Of a stretch of 64,000 bases of DNA, positions 8,886-18,249 are shown piece by piece. Within the stretch, counting starts at the first letter, position 1, and the number at the start of each line of letters is the position of its first letter. The notes beneath the pieces are model-generated. The model saw only the letters and a list, made by a program, of their open reading frames with translations, searched no databases and had not been told where the DNA came from. This DNA comes from Bacteroidota bacterium (GTDB taxonomy: Bacteria; Bacteroidota; Bacteroidia; Chitinophagales; Chitinophagaceae), in contig CANHHX010000001.1 in assembly GCA_947461125.1 (NCBI GenBank), positions 27,276 to 91,275 on the forward strand, given 5' to 3'. The position numbers were made by a program, and so were the translations under genes.

Positions 8886-10796
8886 TTACTTTGATTCTCT
8901 AATGTTATGTTGTGCTAACACCTGTTTAACCCATAGTAATAGATTTATTACTCTCCAATCACGGAAAGGCATGGATTCATTATTCTGGAGGCCTTGGTTT
9001 AATAATGTCTTAAATTGATTAAAATCAATAATTCCCAATTCGCTATTTGATAAATCGGTTCCAGAAAGTCTTTTTCTCATTTCAAATACCCACTTGCCCA
9101 TCGGCACAAAAAAGCCAACCTTATCCTGGCGGTCAAGTATTATATCTGGCACAATACCCCGCATTGCTGCACGAAAAATTGATTTGGTTTCGCCATTCTC
9201 AGAAATCAGGAATTCTTCTGGAAGACTTAATAAAAATTCAGCAAGAGGAATGGTTAAAAAAGGTACCCTGTTCTCTATAGAAAAACGCATTGCATTGCGA
9301 TCTCCATACCTTAACAAAGAAGCTAGACCATTGTGTGTCATAGCATTTAGCAAAACCTCCTTAACCCTTCTTCCTTTTCCATTTTTTAATCTTGTCATCC
9401 TTACAGGTCTCAGATTAATGGAAGCATTGATAAAGTGATCTTTATTAATCCATTTCGGTATTTTATTTTCACCTGAAATATTCTGTATTGCTTTAAAAAC
9501 ATCATCAGAAATCATTTGCCCTATAAATGAACGCCAAGCCGACATATTTTTTCTTCCCTCCCATTTCTTCCACCTGTTTGCAAATTGTACCATACCTATA
9601 AGGTCTCCTTTCTCAAATAAAGATCTCATTCTTTGTCCATGATAACCTTGATAACCAGCTAACAATTCATCAGCGCCTTGACCTTCTAGTACCACTTTTA
9701 CACCTGCTTCTTTTGCTAATTTGAATACACGATATTGGGCGTACATACTTGTTGTACAGAAAGGTTCTCCTTGAGCAGAAATGAGATCATAAATGTCTTC
9801 ATTAAGCTCATGTGGTTTAACTATTACTTTATGAGGGATTGCATTGATCTCCTTGTTAACAATATCAATCCATGATTCTTCAGACAATTCAGACTTTTCT
9901 GGTATAAAAGAAAATGTATGGATATCAATAGATGGCTCGAGGTATCTTGTTGCACAGGCTATAGCAGAAGAATCAATACCTCCTGAAAGTGCAATGCCAA
10001 GAGGTACATCACTTCTTAAGTGCAGCTTAATACTTGATAAAAAAAGTTCTCTCAATCGAACTGTTGCTTCCTGAAAACTTATGTTGTTGTTTTCTTTAAT
10101 AGATGGTGCCCACCATTTTGTAACCTGAATCTTTCTAGGCTCCAAAAGGTTAATTGTGATAAAATGTGAAGGTGGAACATGATGGATATCTTTTACAAAA
10201 GTGTCCTGCCCAACATCCTGAACAGCATACATCAAGTAATCATATGCTCTTTGGTTATCAAGCTTAGATCTTTTATTTCTTAATAACATTACGGCATTTA
10301 TCTCAGAAGCAAAACACAAAGAATCTTCTTCGTAGGAATAGAACAACGGTTTAATGCCAAACGCATCTCTAACCAATGTGAGGGTATTCATTTTCCTATC
10401 TACTACAACAAATGAAAACATACCAATAAGCCTTGAGAGACAGGCACTTCCCCAGTGCGCCCATGCTGTAAGTAATACTTCAGTATCGGATTGTGTAACA
10501 AAACCATATCCGAGCACCAATAATTCCTGCCGTATTTCTTTGTAGTTATAAATTTCACCATTAAAAGTGATTGTAAACCTACCATCTTTTGTGGATCTTG
10601 GCTGATGTCCTCCTTCTGACAGATCAATGATTGAGAGGCGTGTCTGTCCTAGGAACAACGTTCCTTCGCGCTCATTTGTAAGTTCAATTCCTTTATCATC
10701 AGGTCCTCTGTGTTTCAGTGAATCAACTGATTTATTAATAATTGACTCAATGTTTTCAGGTCTTACTTTCCACCAACCTCCAATTATTCCGCACAT
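8886..10796 (-). CDS. asnB: Asparagine synthase-like glutamine amidotransferase (AsnB type), copy 2
   Basis: This 636-residue protein begins MCGIIGGWW with the class II glutaminase nucleophile Cys2 and has the PP-loop SGGIDSSAIA in the synthase domain. It is clearly diverged from the AsnB at 2412-4310, so it is not a recent duplicate. In this setting it probably amidates a uronic acid of the glycan; actual asparagine synthesis is possible but less likely from context. Confidence 0.9.
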   Translation of the reverse strand: MCGIIGGWWKVRPENIESIINKSVDSLKHRGPDDKGIELTNEREGTLFLGQTRLSIIDLSEGGHQPRSTKDGRFTITFNGEIYNYKEIRQELLVLGYGFVTQSDTEVLLTAWAHWGSACLSRLIGMFSFVVVDRKMNTLTLVRDAFGIKPLFYSYEEDSLCFASEINAVMLLRNKRSKLDNQRAYDYLMYAVQDVGQDTFVKDIHHVPPSHFITINLLEPRKIQVTKWWAPSIKENNNISFQEATVRLRELFLSSIKLHLRSDVPLGIALSGGIDSSAIACATRYLEPSIDIHTFSFIPEKSELSEESWIDIVNKEINAIPHKVIVKPHELNEDIYDLISAQGEPFCTTSMYAQYRVFKLAKEAGVKVVLEGQGADELLAGYQGYHGQRMRSLFEKGDLIGMVQFANRWKKWEGRKNMSAWRSFIGQMISDDVFKAIQNISGENKIPKWINKDHFINASINLRPVRMTRLKNGKGRRVKEVLLNAMTHNGLASLLRYGDRNAMRFSIENRVPFLTIPLAEFLLSLPEEFLISENGETKSIFRAAMRGIVPDIILDRQDKVGFFVPMGKWVFEMRKRLSGTDLSNSELGIIDFNQFKTLLNQGLQNNESMPFRDWRVINLLLWVKQVLAQHNIRESK

Positions 10797-10838
10797 ACTT
10801 TATTCTATTTTATATCGATAATATATTACGTATACCGT

Positions 10839-11990
10839 TTAACTGATTAATGAACATAAAATCGATCTGAGAACTTTCTTTTCCTCTTGAAAACACAATA
10901 CAGATGCAGCTTTATTAGAAGCGCTTTTTGCTTCTAATATTTCCGGCATTGTTAAAGAGTTAATAACCTTAGCTGATTCATTCAAGTTAAATGAAGGCAA
11001 AATCAACCCACATTGATACTCGTTCACTAACCGCGAGATATCCGGTAATGGCGTTGAAATAATCATAAGGCGAGCCTGGATAAATTCAAATAATTTATTC
11101 GGCAGACAGTATTTGATATTGAAAGTAGTAGGTTCCCAGAAAAAGATACCTATATCATACTGATTTAATGTGCCGATCAAACGATCAAATGTTACAGGAT
11201 CATGAAACCTAATAGCGGGATTATTACCTGCCATTTTTTTAAGATTCAAAATATCATTGCTGTTACCAACAAGGTATAGATCAAGCGTGAAACGCATGTC
11301 TAGTTTTTCAACCAACTTTATTGTTTCACCAAGTATACGGTCAGCATTAGCAGAACCATGATGAACTATACGCAATACGTTTTTGTCAACAGGCACAACA
11401 GGTTTGTTCTCATAGGTTGGCATGCTCCTGATAAGATGAGCTTTTATGCAATAATCCTGATGTAATGCATCAACCAGTCCATAAGAAACGGTGACAACCG
11501 CTTCGCATTTCTCTAAAAGATGAGTAAAAACTGCTTTACGATACCCCGCTTCCAGTAAGCGGAACAAAAAATATTTTTCAAATTCTCTTGGATAAAAATC
11601 CCGTATATCGAAAAATAATTTTGCCTTCTGTTTTTCTTTCAGTTCACAAGCAAGCGGGAGGAAATCAATGTGTTCGATAATGATCAGATCCCAACTTTGT
11701 CCTTGAGGGATAATACCCGAAGTAAATCCCGTGATTTTCCTCGTCAATAAAATTTTTATTTTAAATACCGGAATGAGCCTTCGCAGTATCTTAAGCGAAA
11801 AACGGTATATTCTGGCAAGCATGGAAGAAGACATCTTTGGAAGCAGCAACTGCATGGCAAAAGGGTAGTCATTGCTTGTTTCATCTGACAGAGAGGAAAT
11901 TTCCGCATTCATTTCCTGAAGTAATTCAATGGTTCTTCGTACCCTCCCTAAACGGGTTATTTTACCCTCACATATGATTAAAACCCTCAT
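10839..11990 (-). CDS. Glycosyltransferase, GT4-like
   Basis: This 383-residue GT-B protein begins MRVLIICEGKITRLGRVRR, an N-terminal loop typical of GT4 enzymes. It has an acceptor-domain segment AVVTVSYGLVDAL, a phosphate-binding loop VHHGSANADRI, and a C-terminal PNKLFEFIQARLMII motif in the position of the GT4 donor-site glutamate. It is probably a cytoplasmic enzyme adding one residue of the repeat; the specificity is unknown. Confidence 0.83.
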   Translation of the reverse strand: MRVLIICEGKITRLGRVRRTIELLQEMNAEISSLSDETSNDYPFAMQLLLPKMSSSMLARIYRFSLKILRRLIPVFKIKILLTRKITGFTSGIIPQGQSWDLIIIEHIDFLPLACELKEKQKAKLFFDIRDFYPREFEKYFLFRLLEAGYRKAVFTHLLEKCEAVVTVSYGLVDALHQDYCIKAHLIRSMPTYENKPVVPVDKNVLRIVHHGSANADRILGETIKLVEKLDMRFTLDLYLVGNSNDILNLKKMAGNNPAIRFHDPVTFDRLIGTLNQYDIGIFFWEPTTFNIKYCLPNKLFEFIQARLMIISTPLPDISRLVNEYQCGLILPSFNLNESAKVINSLTMPEILEAKSASNKAASVLCFQEEKKVLRSILCSLIS

Positions 11991-12027
11991 AATTTTTTAC
12001 TTTTAGAATGAAAGCCTACACACTCAC

Positions 12028-13149
12028 TTATTTAGACATTTTGTGAAAAGCAAAATCTCTCGATCTTACACGGAAAGGTTTTTCAATAAACTTATAAATG
12101 AACATACTTGTTAAAAGTGTTACAATAATCACAATAATATATGCCATTATTGTTTCAGTAACTGCAAGTTGGGGAAAGGATTCTCCATTAATGACAGCTT
12201 CGGGACGTTTGAGTACTAGCCTTATAAACTGGTTAGCTATCCATAGGATCAGAAAATGCGACATATAGATAGAATACGATATCTCACCTAATTGTTTGAA
12301 TATTCCTAAACGCAGTGACTTTTTAACAAACCCATCCTTGCTCCTTACTAGTGTAAAAATCAGAGCCCCTGAAATAATGAATATCAGTGGGTATAACTGA
12401 AATACGGGATAACGCGATAGGAAAATCAAAAGGGCAATTATTGGTATCAAAGGTGTAAAACTAGGAAGTTGGAATTTTTGCTTAGAAATCAGAACAGAAA
12501 TAAGACATCCAGAACTAAATCCTAACAGGCATGTAAGAACGTAACTAAATCTGCTCAATTCAGGTATTTGGATGAAAATATAACTCACCAATAGTACCAC
12601 TACGAATGCTGCGACCCGCCATTTGTAGAGATTTAAAATAATAAAAGCGAAAAGCAAATAGGTATAAAATTCAGTGCTGATAGACCATGATGGACTATTA
12701 AATGAACCAACATGATCAGTTATACCCAATGCCTGAGCTAGTAAGAGATGTGCAGTAAATGCAGAAGCATTATTAATTACAAACGGCGTCGAGTTTGGTG
12801 AATTAATACCGTATTGTGTTGAAAGAATATATTTCAGGTATTCAACACCCAAAAAAATTAGTAAGAGCATTAGGTGAACAGGGTATAGTCTTCCAAAACG
12901 TAAAAATTGAAATCGCAGGAGATCCTTACTTGTTTTGATACTGTTTGCGTATGCATTATAAATAACAAATCCCGATAAGACAAAGAACAATTCTACCATT
13001 AAATAACCATTCCGGAATATGGAGATATTAAAAAAACTACTATTCCAGTTTGGTATGTGTTCAAATACAACAAGCAGGGCAGCAATGCCTCTTATGCTTT
13101 CCAGCTCTTCATACTTTCCGGTTTTAAGTAGTAATGGATTGTTAAGCAT
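12028..13149 (-). CDS. Acyltransferase family 3 (OafA/YrhL-like), membrane
   Basis: The protein has 373 residues with about ten membrane segments. The N-terminal LESIRGIAALLVVFEHI holds the family's R-G and conserved His, and ELFFVLSGFVIY is the second signature. These integral membrane enzymes O-acetylate surface polysaccharides. No fused SGNH domain is present. It lies directly downstream of wbpD. Confidence 0.9.
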   Translation of the reverse strand: MLNNPLLLKTGKYEELESIRGIAALLVVFEHIPNWNSSFFNISIFRNGYLMVELFFVLSGFVIYNAYANSIKTSKDLLRFQFLRFGRLYPVHLMLLLIFLGVEYLKYILSTQYGINSPNSTPFVINNASAFTAHLLLAQALGITDHVGSFNSPSWSISTEFYTYLLFAFIILNLYKWRVAAFVVVLLVSYIFIQIPELSRFSYVLTCLLGFSSGCLISVLISKQKFQLPSFTPLIPIIALLIFLSRYPVFQLYPLIFIISGALIFTLVRSKDGFVKKSLRLGIFKQLGEISYSIYMSHFLILWIANQFIRLVLKRPEAVINGESFPQLAVTETIMAYIIVIIVTLLTSMFIYKFIEKPFRVRSRDFAFHKMSK

Positions 13150-13160
13150 TTATTCGGTTT

Positions 13161-13745
13161 CTAGTTTGTGTTTGTTTTAATGAGTATTCCGTCATTTAGT
13201 TCGTATTCAGATCCATCACCTTTACATTTTGCTTTTCCATTCCCGGTTAATGGCAATTCCAGTTTTTCGCCATAAGCACTCATCCAGCCGATTTGTTTTG
13301 CTGGTACACCGGCCATTAATGCGAAAGCCTTTACATTTTTATTTACTACAGCACCTGCTGCAATGAACGCATATTCCTCAATCACTACCCCGCAGACTAT
13401 GGTGGAATTAGCTCCAAAAGTAACACCTCTTTTAATTACTGTATTCCGATATTCACTTTTACGGGATATGTGACTCCTTGGGTTATATACGTTTGTAAAA
13501 ACCATGCTCGGCCCGCAGAAAACATCATCATCCAAATGTATATTATCATATATCGAAACATTATTCTGTATTTTACAATTGTTGCCGATAAACACTTTAT
13601 TTGCAATGAAAACGTTTTGACCAATACTGCAATCACTCCCTATTTTGGCTTCAGCAGAAATATGCGTCCAATGCCAGATTTTTGTATTGTCACCGATAAT
13701 AGCGCCTTCATCAATAATTGCTGTGATATGTGCTGAATATCTCAT
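13161..13745 (-). CDS. wbpD: UDP-2-acetamido-3-amino-2,3-dideoxy-glucuronate N-acetyltransferase (WbpD type)
   Basis: This protein is a left-handed beta-helix acetyltransferase of about 194 residues. It shows hexapeptide-like repeats ([19 protein letters not shown], then [14 protein letters not shown]) and the C-terminal acetyl-CoA loop [15 protein letters not shown]. WbpD adds the 3-N-acetyl group in UDP-GlcNAc(3NAc)A synthesis. I use the ATG at 13743-13745; the longer frame begins with TTG and overlaps wbpB. The C-terminal tail ([11 protein letters not shown]) is typical of WbpD/WlbB relatives. It lies immediately after wbpB, which makes its substrate precursor. Confidence 0.88.
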   Translation of the reverse strand: MRYSAHITAIIDEGAIIGDNTKIWHWTHISAEAKIGSDCSIGQNVFIANKVFIGNNCKIQNNVSIYDNIHLDDDVFCGPSMVFTNVYNPRSHISRKSEYRNTVIKRGVTFGANSTIVCGVVIEEYAFIAAGAVVNKNVKAFALMAGVPAKQIGWMSAYGEKLELPLTGNGKAKCKGDGSEYELNDGILIKTNTN

Positions 13746-13762
13746 ATTAAGTTTTTTGGAAA

Positions 13763-14707
13763 TCAGATTTTTTTGCAAAAAGGATGGAAATCATTTTCCA
13801 GTGCAGAGATTTTTGCATTACGGATATGATGTACCATTTCAATAGAATTTTTAGCTTCACTTATATCGAAGCCTTTACCATCCAATATGTGCTTATAGCT
13901 TTCTGTATGTAGGTCAGTAAATCCCTCTGAAAACTCAATTTCTTCACCGGCAATTTTTATTGACCTGTAAGTACGCTGTCCTTTTTCTTTTTGTTCTGAA
14001 GGTAAATGCTCTGAGTTAATAGAAAGAAACCAACGTACTCTTGCATTTTCTAGTTGTAAAAATCCTGATGCGCAATCGGGGTTATTAACATGTACCAATG
14101 AAGAAACCTGTTTACCAAATATCCATGATATCATATCAAAAAAATGAACCCCTATATTTGTTGCAATTCCACCAGATTTAGCAACATCTCCCTTCCAGCT
14201 CTGGTAATACCAACTTCCTCTGGATGTAATGTAGGTAATATCAACATCAGCCATTTCAGATTGTGTCTTTTCATATTTTTTATGCAATGCAATAATTGCA
14301 GGATGTAACCTTAATTGTAAAATAGTAAATATCTTTTTATCTCCTTCTTTTTCTACTTCTGCAAGGGCATCAACATTCCAGGGATTCAAAACAATTGGCT
14401 TTTCACATATTGCATGCGCATTATTGCGTAAAGCAAACCTGATATGTGCATCGTGCAGATAGTTGGGTGAGCAAATGCTCATATAGTCAATACCTTTTTG
14501 TTTTCTTTTTAATTTATCAATATGCCTATCGAATCGTTCAAATTCGGTAAAAAAATATGCATCTGGGAAAAAACTATCTAAAGTACCAACGCTGTCGTTT
14601 GGATCAAATGCCGCTTTTAATGCATTATTTGTTTCTTTAATTGCCCGCATATGGCGATTCGCAATATATCCAGCTGCTCCTATAAGTGCAAAATTTAATT
14701 CAGACAT
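13763..14707 (-). CDS. wbpB: UDP-N-acetyl-2-amino-2-deoxyglucuronate 3-dehydrogenase (WbpB type)
   Basis: This 314-residue Gfo/Idh/MocA oxidoreductase has the N-terminal NAD motif [16 protein letters not shown] and the EKP signature ([10 protein letters not shown]). The length and start match WbpB/WlbA. In the Wbp pathway it oxidises C3 of UDP-GlcNAcA, giving the keto sugar that WbpE aminates. WbpD follows directly; wbpE lies about 18 kb upstream in the same locus. Confidence 0.87.
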   Translation of the reverse strand: MSELNFALIGAAGYIANRHMRAIKETNNALKAAFDPNDSVGTLDSFFPDAYFFTEFERFDRHIDKLKRKQKGIDYMSICSPNYLHDAHIRFALRNNAHAICEKPIVLNPWNVDALAEVEKEGDKKIFTILQLRLHPAIIALHKKYEKTQSEMADVDITYITSRGSWYYQSWKGDVAKSGGIATNIGVHFFDMISWIFGKQVSSLVHVNNPDCASGFLQLENARVRWFLSINSEHLPSEQKEKGQRTYRSIKIAGEEIEFSEGFTDLHTESYKHILDGKGFDISEAKNSIEMVHHIRNAKISALENDFHPFCKKI

Positions 14708-14760
14708 TAATTTTATTTATTTACAATTTTAAAAAATCATAACCACAATAATCACAGATC

Positions 14761-15927
14761 TTATTTTCCAGATTTTTTGAGAAATCTATATAGATTAACT
14801 AACATCTTGTATAGTTTTCTTTCCTCCCCATCTTTAAAAAACCAGTCCCACAAACCTTTCTCACTACCATACAATTCATGTGGCTTTTCAGGTCTACTTA
14901 AATAATCGGAGAATTGTTCTTTTGACCAACCCATTTTTTTAAGGAAATACTCTGTATCATCTTTTAATAACTGTTCGGATAAAAATGCAGGTATTTTTAA
15001 AAGGTTGAGTGCCTCCTCACGGGTCATCTGACCAGATGCTACCAATGTTCCAAGATGCAATAATCTTTTATCAACACCAAATTTTGTTGGCAATATATAC
15101 CCTTGGTAAAACCGGGTAAAGATAGATTCGTAGTGTTTAAAAGGATACCTGTGATAACCATACCCTTCTTCAAGTGCGTCTAGTACCTCGTTTTTATTAT
15201 ACTCAAAAAAATCAAGGAAAGAAATCCAGTGTATTTTTTTGACAAACTCAAAACGTACAAAATCAATAGTACTGAAAGCTGGAAAAGTATTTAGTTTTGG
15301 ACCTCCCATTTTTTGGCTTATCATTTTGATATTTTTCTTATCAAACTTAAACCAATTCCATCTCTTAGGTAATGCCATTCCTTCAGTAGCCTGATTAGTT
15401 CCTGCCAATATATATTTGATGCCATACTTGGCGGCTAATTTATAATTCACGCCCAGCATGGCATTGTCATATAATAACTCAACATCAATTACATCTGCAT
15501 CAAAGAAAGCCTGCATCAATCCTTTGTATTCTGGCCAATCAATTACATGTGTATACAAATCCACTTTCAATATCCTGACGAGATTCGCGATATTATTCTG
15601 AGCAAGTTCGGAATTCCATCCATTATCCATATGAACAGCCAGAGGGCGAAGACCACACTTAACAGCTTGCACAAGTGCCCAGGAACTATCCACACCACCT
15701 GATAAGCCGATAATACAATCATATCGCTTCCCTTTACCGGTTATTTTTATTGTATTTATGAATTCGTTCAGCTCTTTTTCCTTTTTATCAGCATTTTTTT
15801 GCTGCATTGGTTGGTAACGTACTAAAAAATCAGAACAATAGTTACATATCCCTTCTTTATTAAAAGTGATATCGATAGCACTCGTGTCCATAACACAGCG
15901 CCTACATATTTGGTATTCTTTTCCCAT
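14761..15927 (-). CDS. wbpG: N-acetyl sugar amidotransferase (WbpG family), module 1
   Basis: This 388-residue protein has four zinc-ligand-type cysteines in two CxxC pairs (C8, C11, C28, C31) and an ATP pyrophosphatase loop LSGGVDSS at 75-82. WbpG works with a HisH/HisF-like pair that supplies ammonia and turns an N-acetyl group of an amino-uronic acid into an acetamidino group. hisF and hisH homologues lie immediately upstream, and wbpB/wbpD follow, so this copy probably acts on the diacetamido-uronic acid. Confidence 0.9.
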   Translation of the reverse strand: MGKEYQICRRCVMDTSAIDITFNKEGICNYCSDFLVRYQPMQQKNADKKEKELNEFINTIKITGKGKRYDCIIGLSGGVDSSWALVQAVKCGLRPLAVHMDNGWNSELAQNNIANLVRILKVDLYTHVIDWPEYKGLMQAFFDADVIDVELLYDNAMLGVNYKLAAKYGIKYILAGTNQATEGMALPKRWNWFKFDKKNIKMISQKMGGPKLNTFPAFSTIDFVRFEFVKKIHWISFLDFFEYNKNEVLDALEEGYGYHRYPFKHYESIFTRFYQGYILPTKFGVDKRLLHLGTLVASGQMTREEALNLLKIPAFLSEQLLKDDTEYFLKKMGWSKEQFSDYLSRPEKPHELYGSEKGLWDWFFKDGEERKLYKMLVNLYRFLKKSGK

Positions 15928-15928
15928 A

Positions 15929-16690
15929 TTATGAATTAAGTAGGATTTCCAATTCTTTGTATTGAGGATAAGTAATCAAAACAGCCCGATGGGGACCGTG
16001 AAAAACAAAAAAAGCACCAACTGCAACAGCACTTGCACCTGCGTTTACAGCAAGTTTGATGTCATTAAGTTTTCCTACACCTCCTAATGCGATAAGAGGC
16101 ACAGAAATGGCTCCACTTATTTGTTGAATCAACTCAATGTCCATACCTTCCATTACACCGTCATGATCGACGCTATTTAATACTATTTCTCCTGCGCCAG
16201 AATCAATTGCAATTTTAATAAAATCTAGTATGTTGGTTGACAATATTTTTTCGCGGGTAGCGGAATATAATTGCCTTTTTCCCAACCAGTTCTTTTTGAT
16301 ATCGATTGACACCAGCACGCTCTGGCTCCCAAATCTAGAAGAAATCTGCGAAATCAAAGAGGGATTTTCAAGAGCCGCTGTTTGAAGACATATTTTTTCA
16401 ACTCCGATAGAAAATAGTCTGTGAGCATGCTCTACACTAGTAATACCACCACCATATGAAAGAGGCATAAAACATTCACCGGCAAACTGCTCAATCAAGT
16501 GATAATTCGGCTCTTGCTTAGCATTGGTTGCAGTTATGTCTAATACCATCAATTCGTCTACCTCCTTATCATTAAAGATTCGTATAGCATTAATAGGATC
16601 ACCAACATACTTGGGATTCTTAAATTTATAAGTTTTTACTAACCCTCCGTTCTTAAGAAGTAGACATGGAATGATACGGTGTCTAAGCAT
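15929..16690 (-). CDS. hisF2: HisF-like ammonia-channel subunit of the sugar amidotransferase, module 1
   Basis: This 253-residue TIM barrel resembles imidazole glycerol-phosphate synthase HisF. The usual catalytic Asp11 position is a leucine (IIPCLLLKNG), while the second catalytic-type Asp is retained (VSIDIKK). This supports a role as ammonia conduit and docking partner for WbpG rather than histidine biosynthesis. It ends 1 base before the wbpG start and follows hisH, with no other his genes in the window. Confidence 0.88.
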   Translation of the reverse strand: MLRHRIIPCLLLKNGGLVKTYKFKNPKYVGDPINAIRIFNDKEVDELMVLDITATNAKQEPNYHLIEQFAGECFMPLSYGGGITSVEHAHRLFSIGVEKICLQTAALENPSLISQISSRFGSQSVLVSIDIKKNWLGKRQLYSATREKILSTNILDFIKIAIDSGAGEIVLNSVDHDGVMEGMDIELIQQISGAISVPLIALGGVGKLNDIKLAVNAGASAVAVGAFFVFHGPHRAVLITYPQYKELEILLNS

Positions 16691-16744
16691 AATAATTGCA
16701 AAATTTTTGAATACCTAATACCTTTATACTCCTTGTTTCAGTCA

Positions 16745-17353
16745 TTATAGATCAGCAAATTTTTTTAATAATTTCATGCCAAAGCTGTGGCTTTTTTCGG
16801 GATGAAACTGGGTACCAAAAATATTATCTTTTTCAATAGCAGTGACAAACATGTATCCATATTTTGCTTTTGCAGTAACTAACTCTTCTGCACATTTCAC
16901 ATAATAAGAATGCACCATATAAAACCTTGGCTTTTCAATATTTTCGAAAAGCGTAGCCTTATTTTGTGTAAATATATCAGTCCACCCCATGTGAGGTATT
17001 TTATAAGAAGAGGGCATTTGTGTAGTGTCAAATTTTACTACTTCGCCCGGTAACCAGGCTAGACCTTTCTCTAGCCCTTCTTCACTTTTTTCAAATAACA
17101 TTTGATGGCCAACGCATATTCCCAAAGTGGGTGTTTTCTCATTTATCACTTTTTTGTGAATCACAGTTTTTAACCCACTTGCATTAAACTGTTGCATACA
17201 ATAATCAAAATGGCCTACACCCGGTAACAATATTTTTGATGCATTGGCAATTACTTCCACATCATTTGTAATACAGCTTTCTGCTCCAATTTTTTTGAAC
17301 ATATTATGGATAGAAAGAAGGTTGCCAACATTATAATTGATTATTGCTATCAT
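16745..17353 (-). CDS. hisH2: HisH-like glutaminase subunit of the sugar amidotransferase, module 1
   Basis: This 202-residue class I glutamine amidotransferase has the oxyanion segment LLPGVGHFD, the nucleophile in LGICVGHQM, and the His/Glu pair in GTQFHPEKS. It should hydrolyse glutamine and feed ammonia through the HisF-like partner to WbpG. The three genes hisH, hisF and wbpG are in the same order as in the Pseudomonas aeruginosa O5-type cluster. Confidence 0.9.
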   Translation of the reverse strand: MIAIINYNVGNLLSIHNMFKKIGAESCITNDVEVIANASKILLPGVGHFDYCMQQFNASGLKTVIHKKVINEKTPTLGICVGHQMLFEKSEEGLEKGLAWLPGEVVKFDTTQMPSSYKIPHMGWTDIFTQNKATLFENIEKPRFYMVHSYYVKCAEELVTAKAKYGYMFVTAIEKDNIFGTQFHPEKSHSFGMKLLKKFADL

Positions 17354-17385
17354 AAACCTATCTAATACTTATATAATCGTTCATA

Positions 17386-18249
17386 CTAATTCTTTCTCAT
17401 TACAAATGTTGTTCGAGGTTGATGTCCATAACTAACGCTTAGTCTTTTTTCAATTAATTCCAATCCATGTTCTTTTCCACATATAGCAACTTGTTCAGGA
17501 CTAAATCTAACTGGATAAATATTTAAGGACTCTAAACCTATTGGATGATCAAAAGGGTCCCTATAATCTGCAACTGCATCTATAAGTTCAACAAAAAATA
17601 AACATCCTGGATTCATCAAACTTTGATATTCTCCAAAAAAATCAATTAATAATTTACTCCGAACATCATAATCCCTTGGATTTTCAATTTGCTTGTTACC
17701 ATAATTACCCATCCATGCAGAAAAAACCCAATGCAAGGCAGTTATAACATCATACTTGCCATTTTGGAAAGGTTTAAAGCCATCGTCTAACAAGAAACTA
17801 GTTTCAGTATAATCAAATTTATCTTTTAATATACTTGCAATTTTAATACACTCTGGTAATAAATCTCTACCCTCTACAAATTTGAATCCCTGGTCCGCAA
17901 GATGAAAAACCATTATTCCTGTACCACATCCAGTAACTAATATTTTTTTATTTTTATCAACTTTTTCATTAATGAATTTTAATGTAAAATTTGTTAAGGG
18001 GTCTTTATCATCACGTTCAAATGCTGTATAAAACCAAGATAATTGGTTTCCATTAACTAAACCTAACCCCTGATCCACTACAATTTTTTTAGCTTCAATA
18101 TCAGAGTATCTACTTTTAATAAATTGAGGATTTTGATTTACTCCTTTTCTCAATAACTTTTTTATACTTTTTGTAAAGTTTCTCTTTAATTCATATGTAA
18201 AAGCTAAACGTTTTGCAGTAGAGATACTTCCGTGATTGAACTCATTCAT
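17386..18249 (-). CDS. Class I SAM-dependent methyltransferase
   Basis: This 287-residue protein has a SAM-binding motif ILVTGCGTGIMVFHL near residue 104 and a later acidic motif (GRDLLPE). The N-terminal 90 residues are not part of the usual fold. It overlaps the wzx gene by 8 bases, so it belongs to the operon and presumably methylates a sugar of the glycan. The acceptor is unknown. Confidence 0.78.
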   Translation of the reverse strand: MNEFNHGSISTAKRLAFTYELKRNFTKSIKKLLRKGVNQNPQFIKSRYSDIEAKKIVVDQGLGLVNGNQLSWFYTAFERDDKDPLTNFTLKFINEKVDKNKKILVTGCGTGIMVFHLADQGFKFVEGRDLLPECIKIASILKDKFDYTETSFLLDDGFKPFQNGKYDVITALHWVFSAWMGNYGNKQIENPRDYDVRSKLLIDFFGEYQSLMNPGCLFFVELIDAVADYRDPFDHPIGLESLNIYPVRFSPEQVAICGKEHGLELIEKRLSVSYGHQPRTTFVMRKN

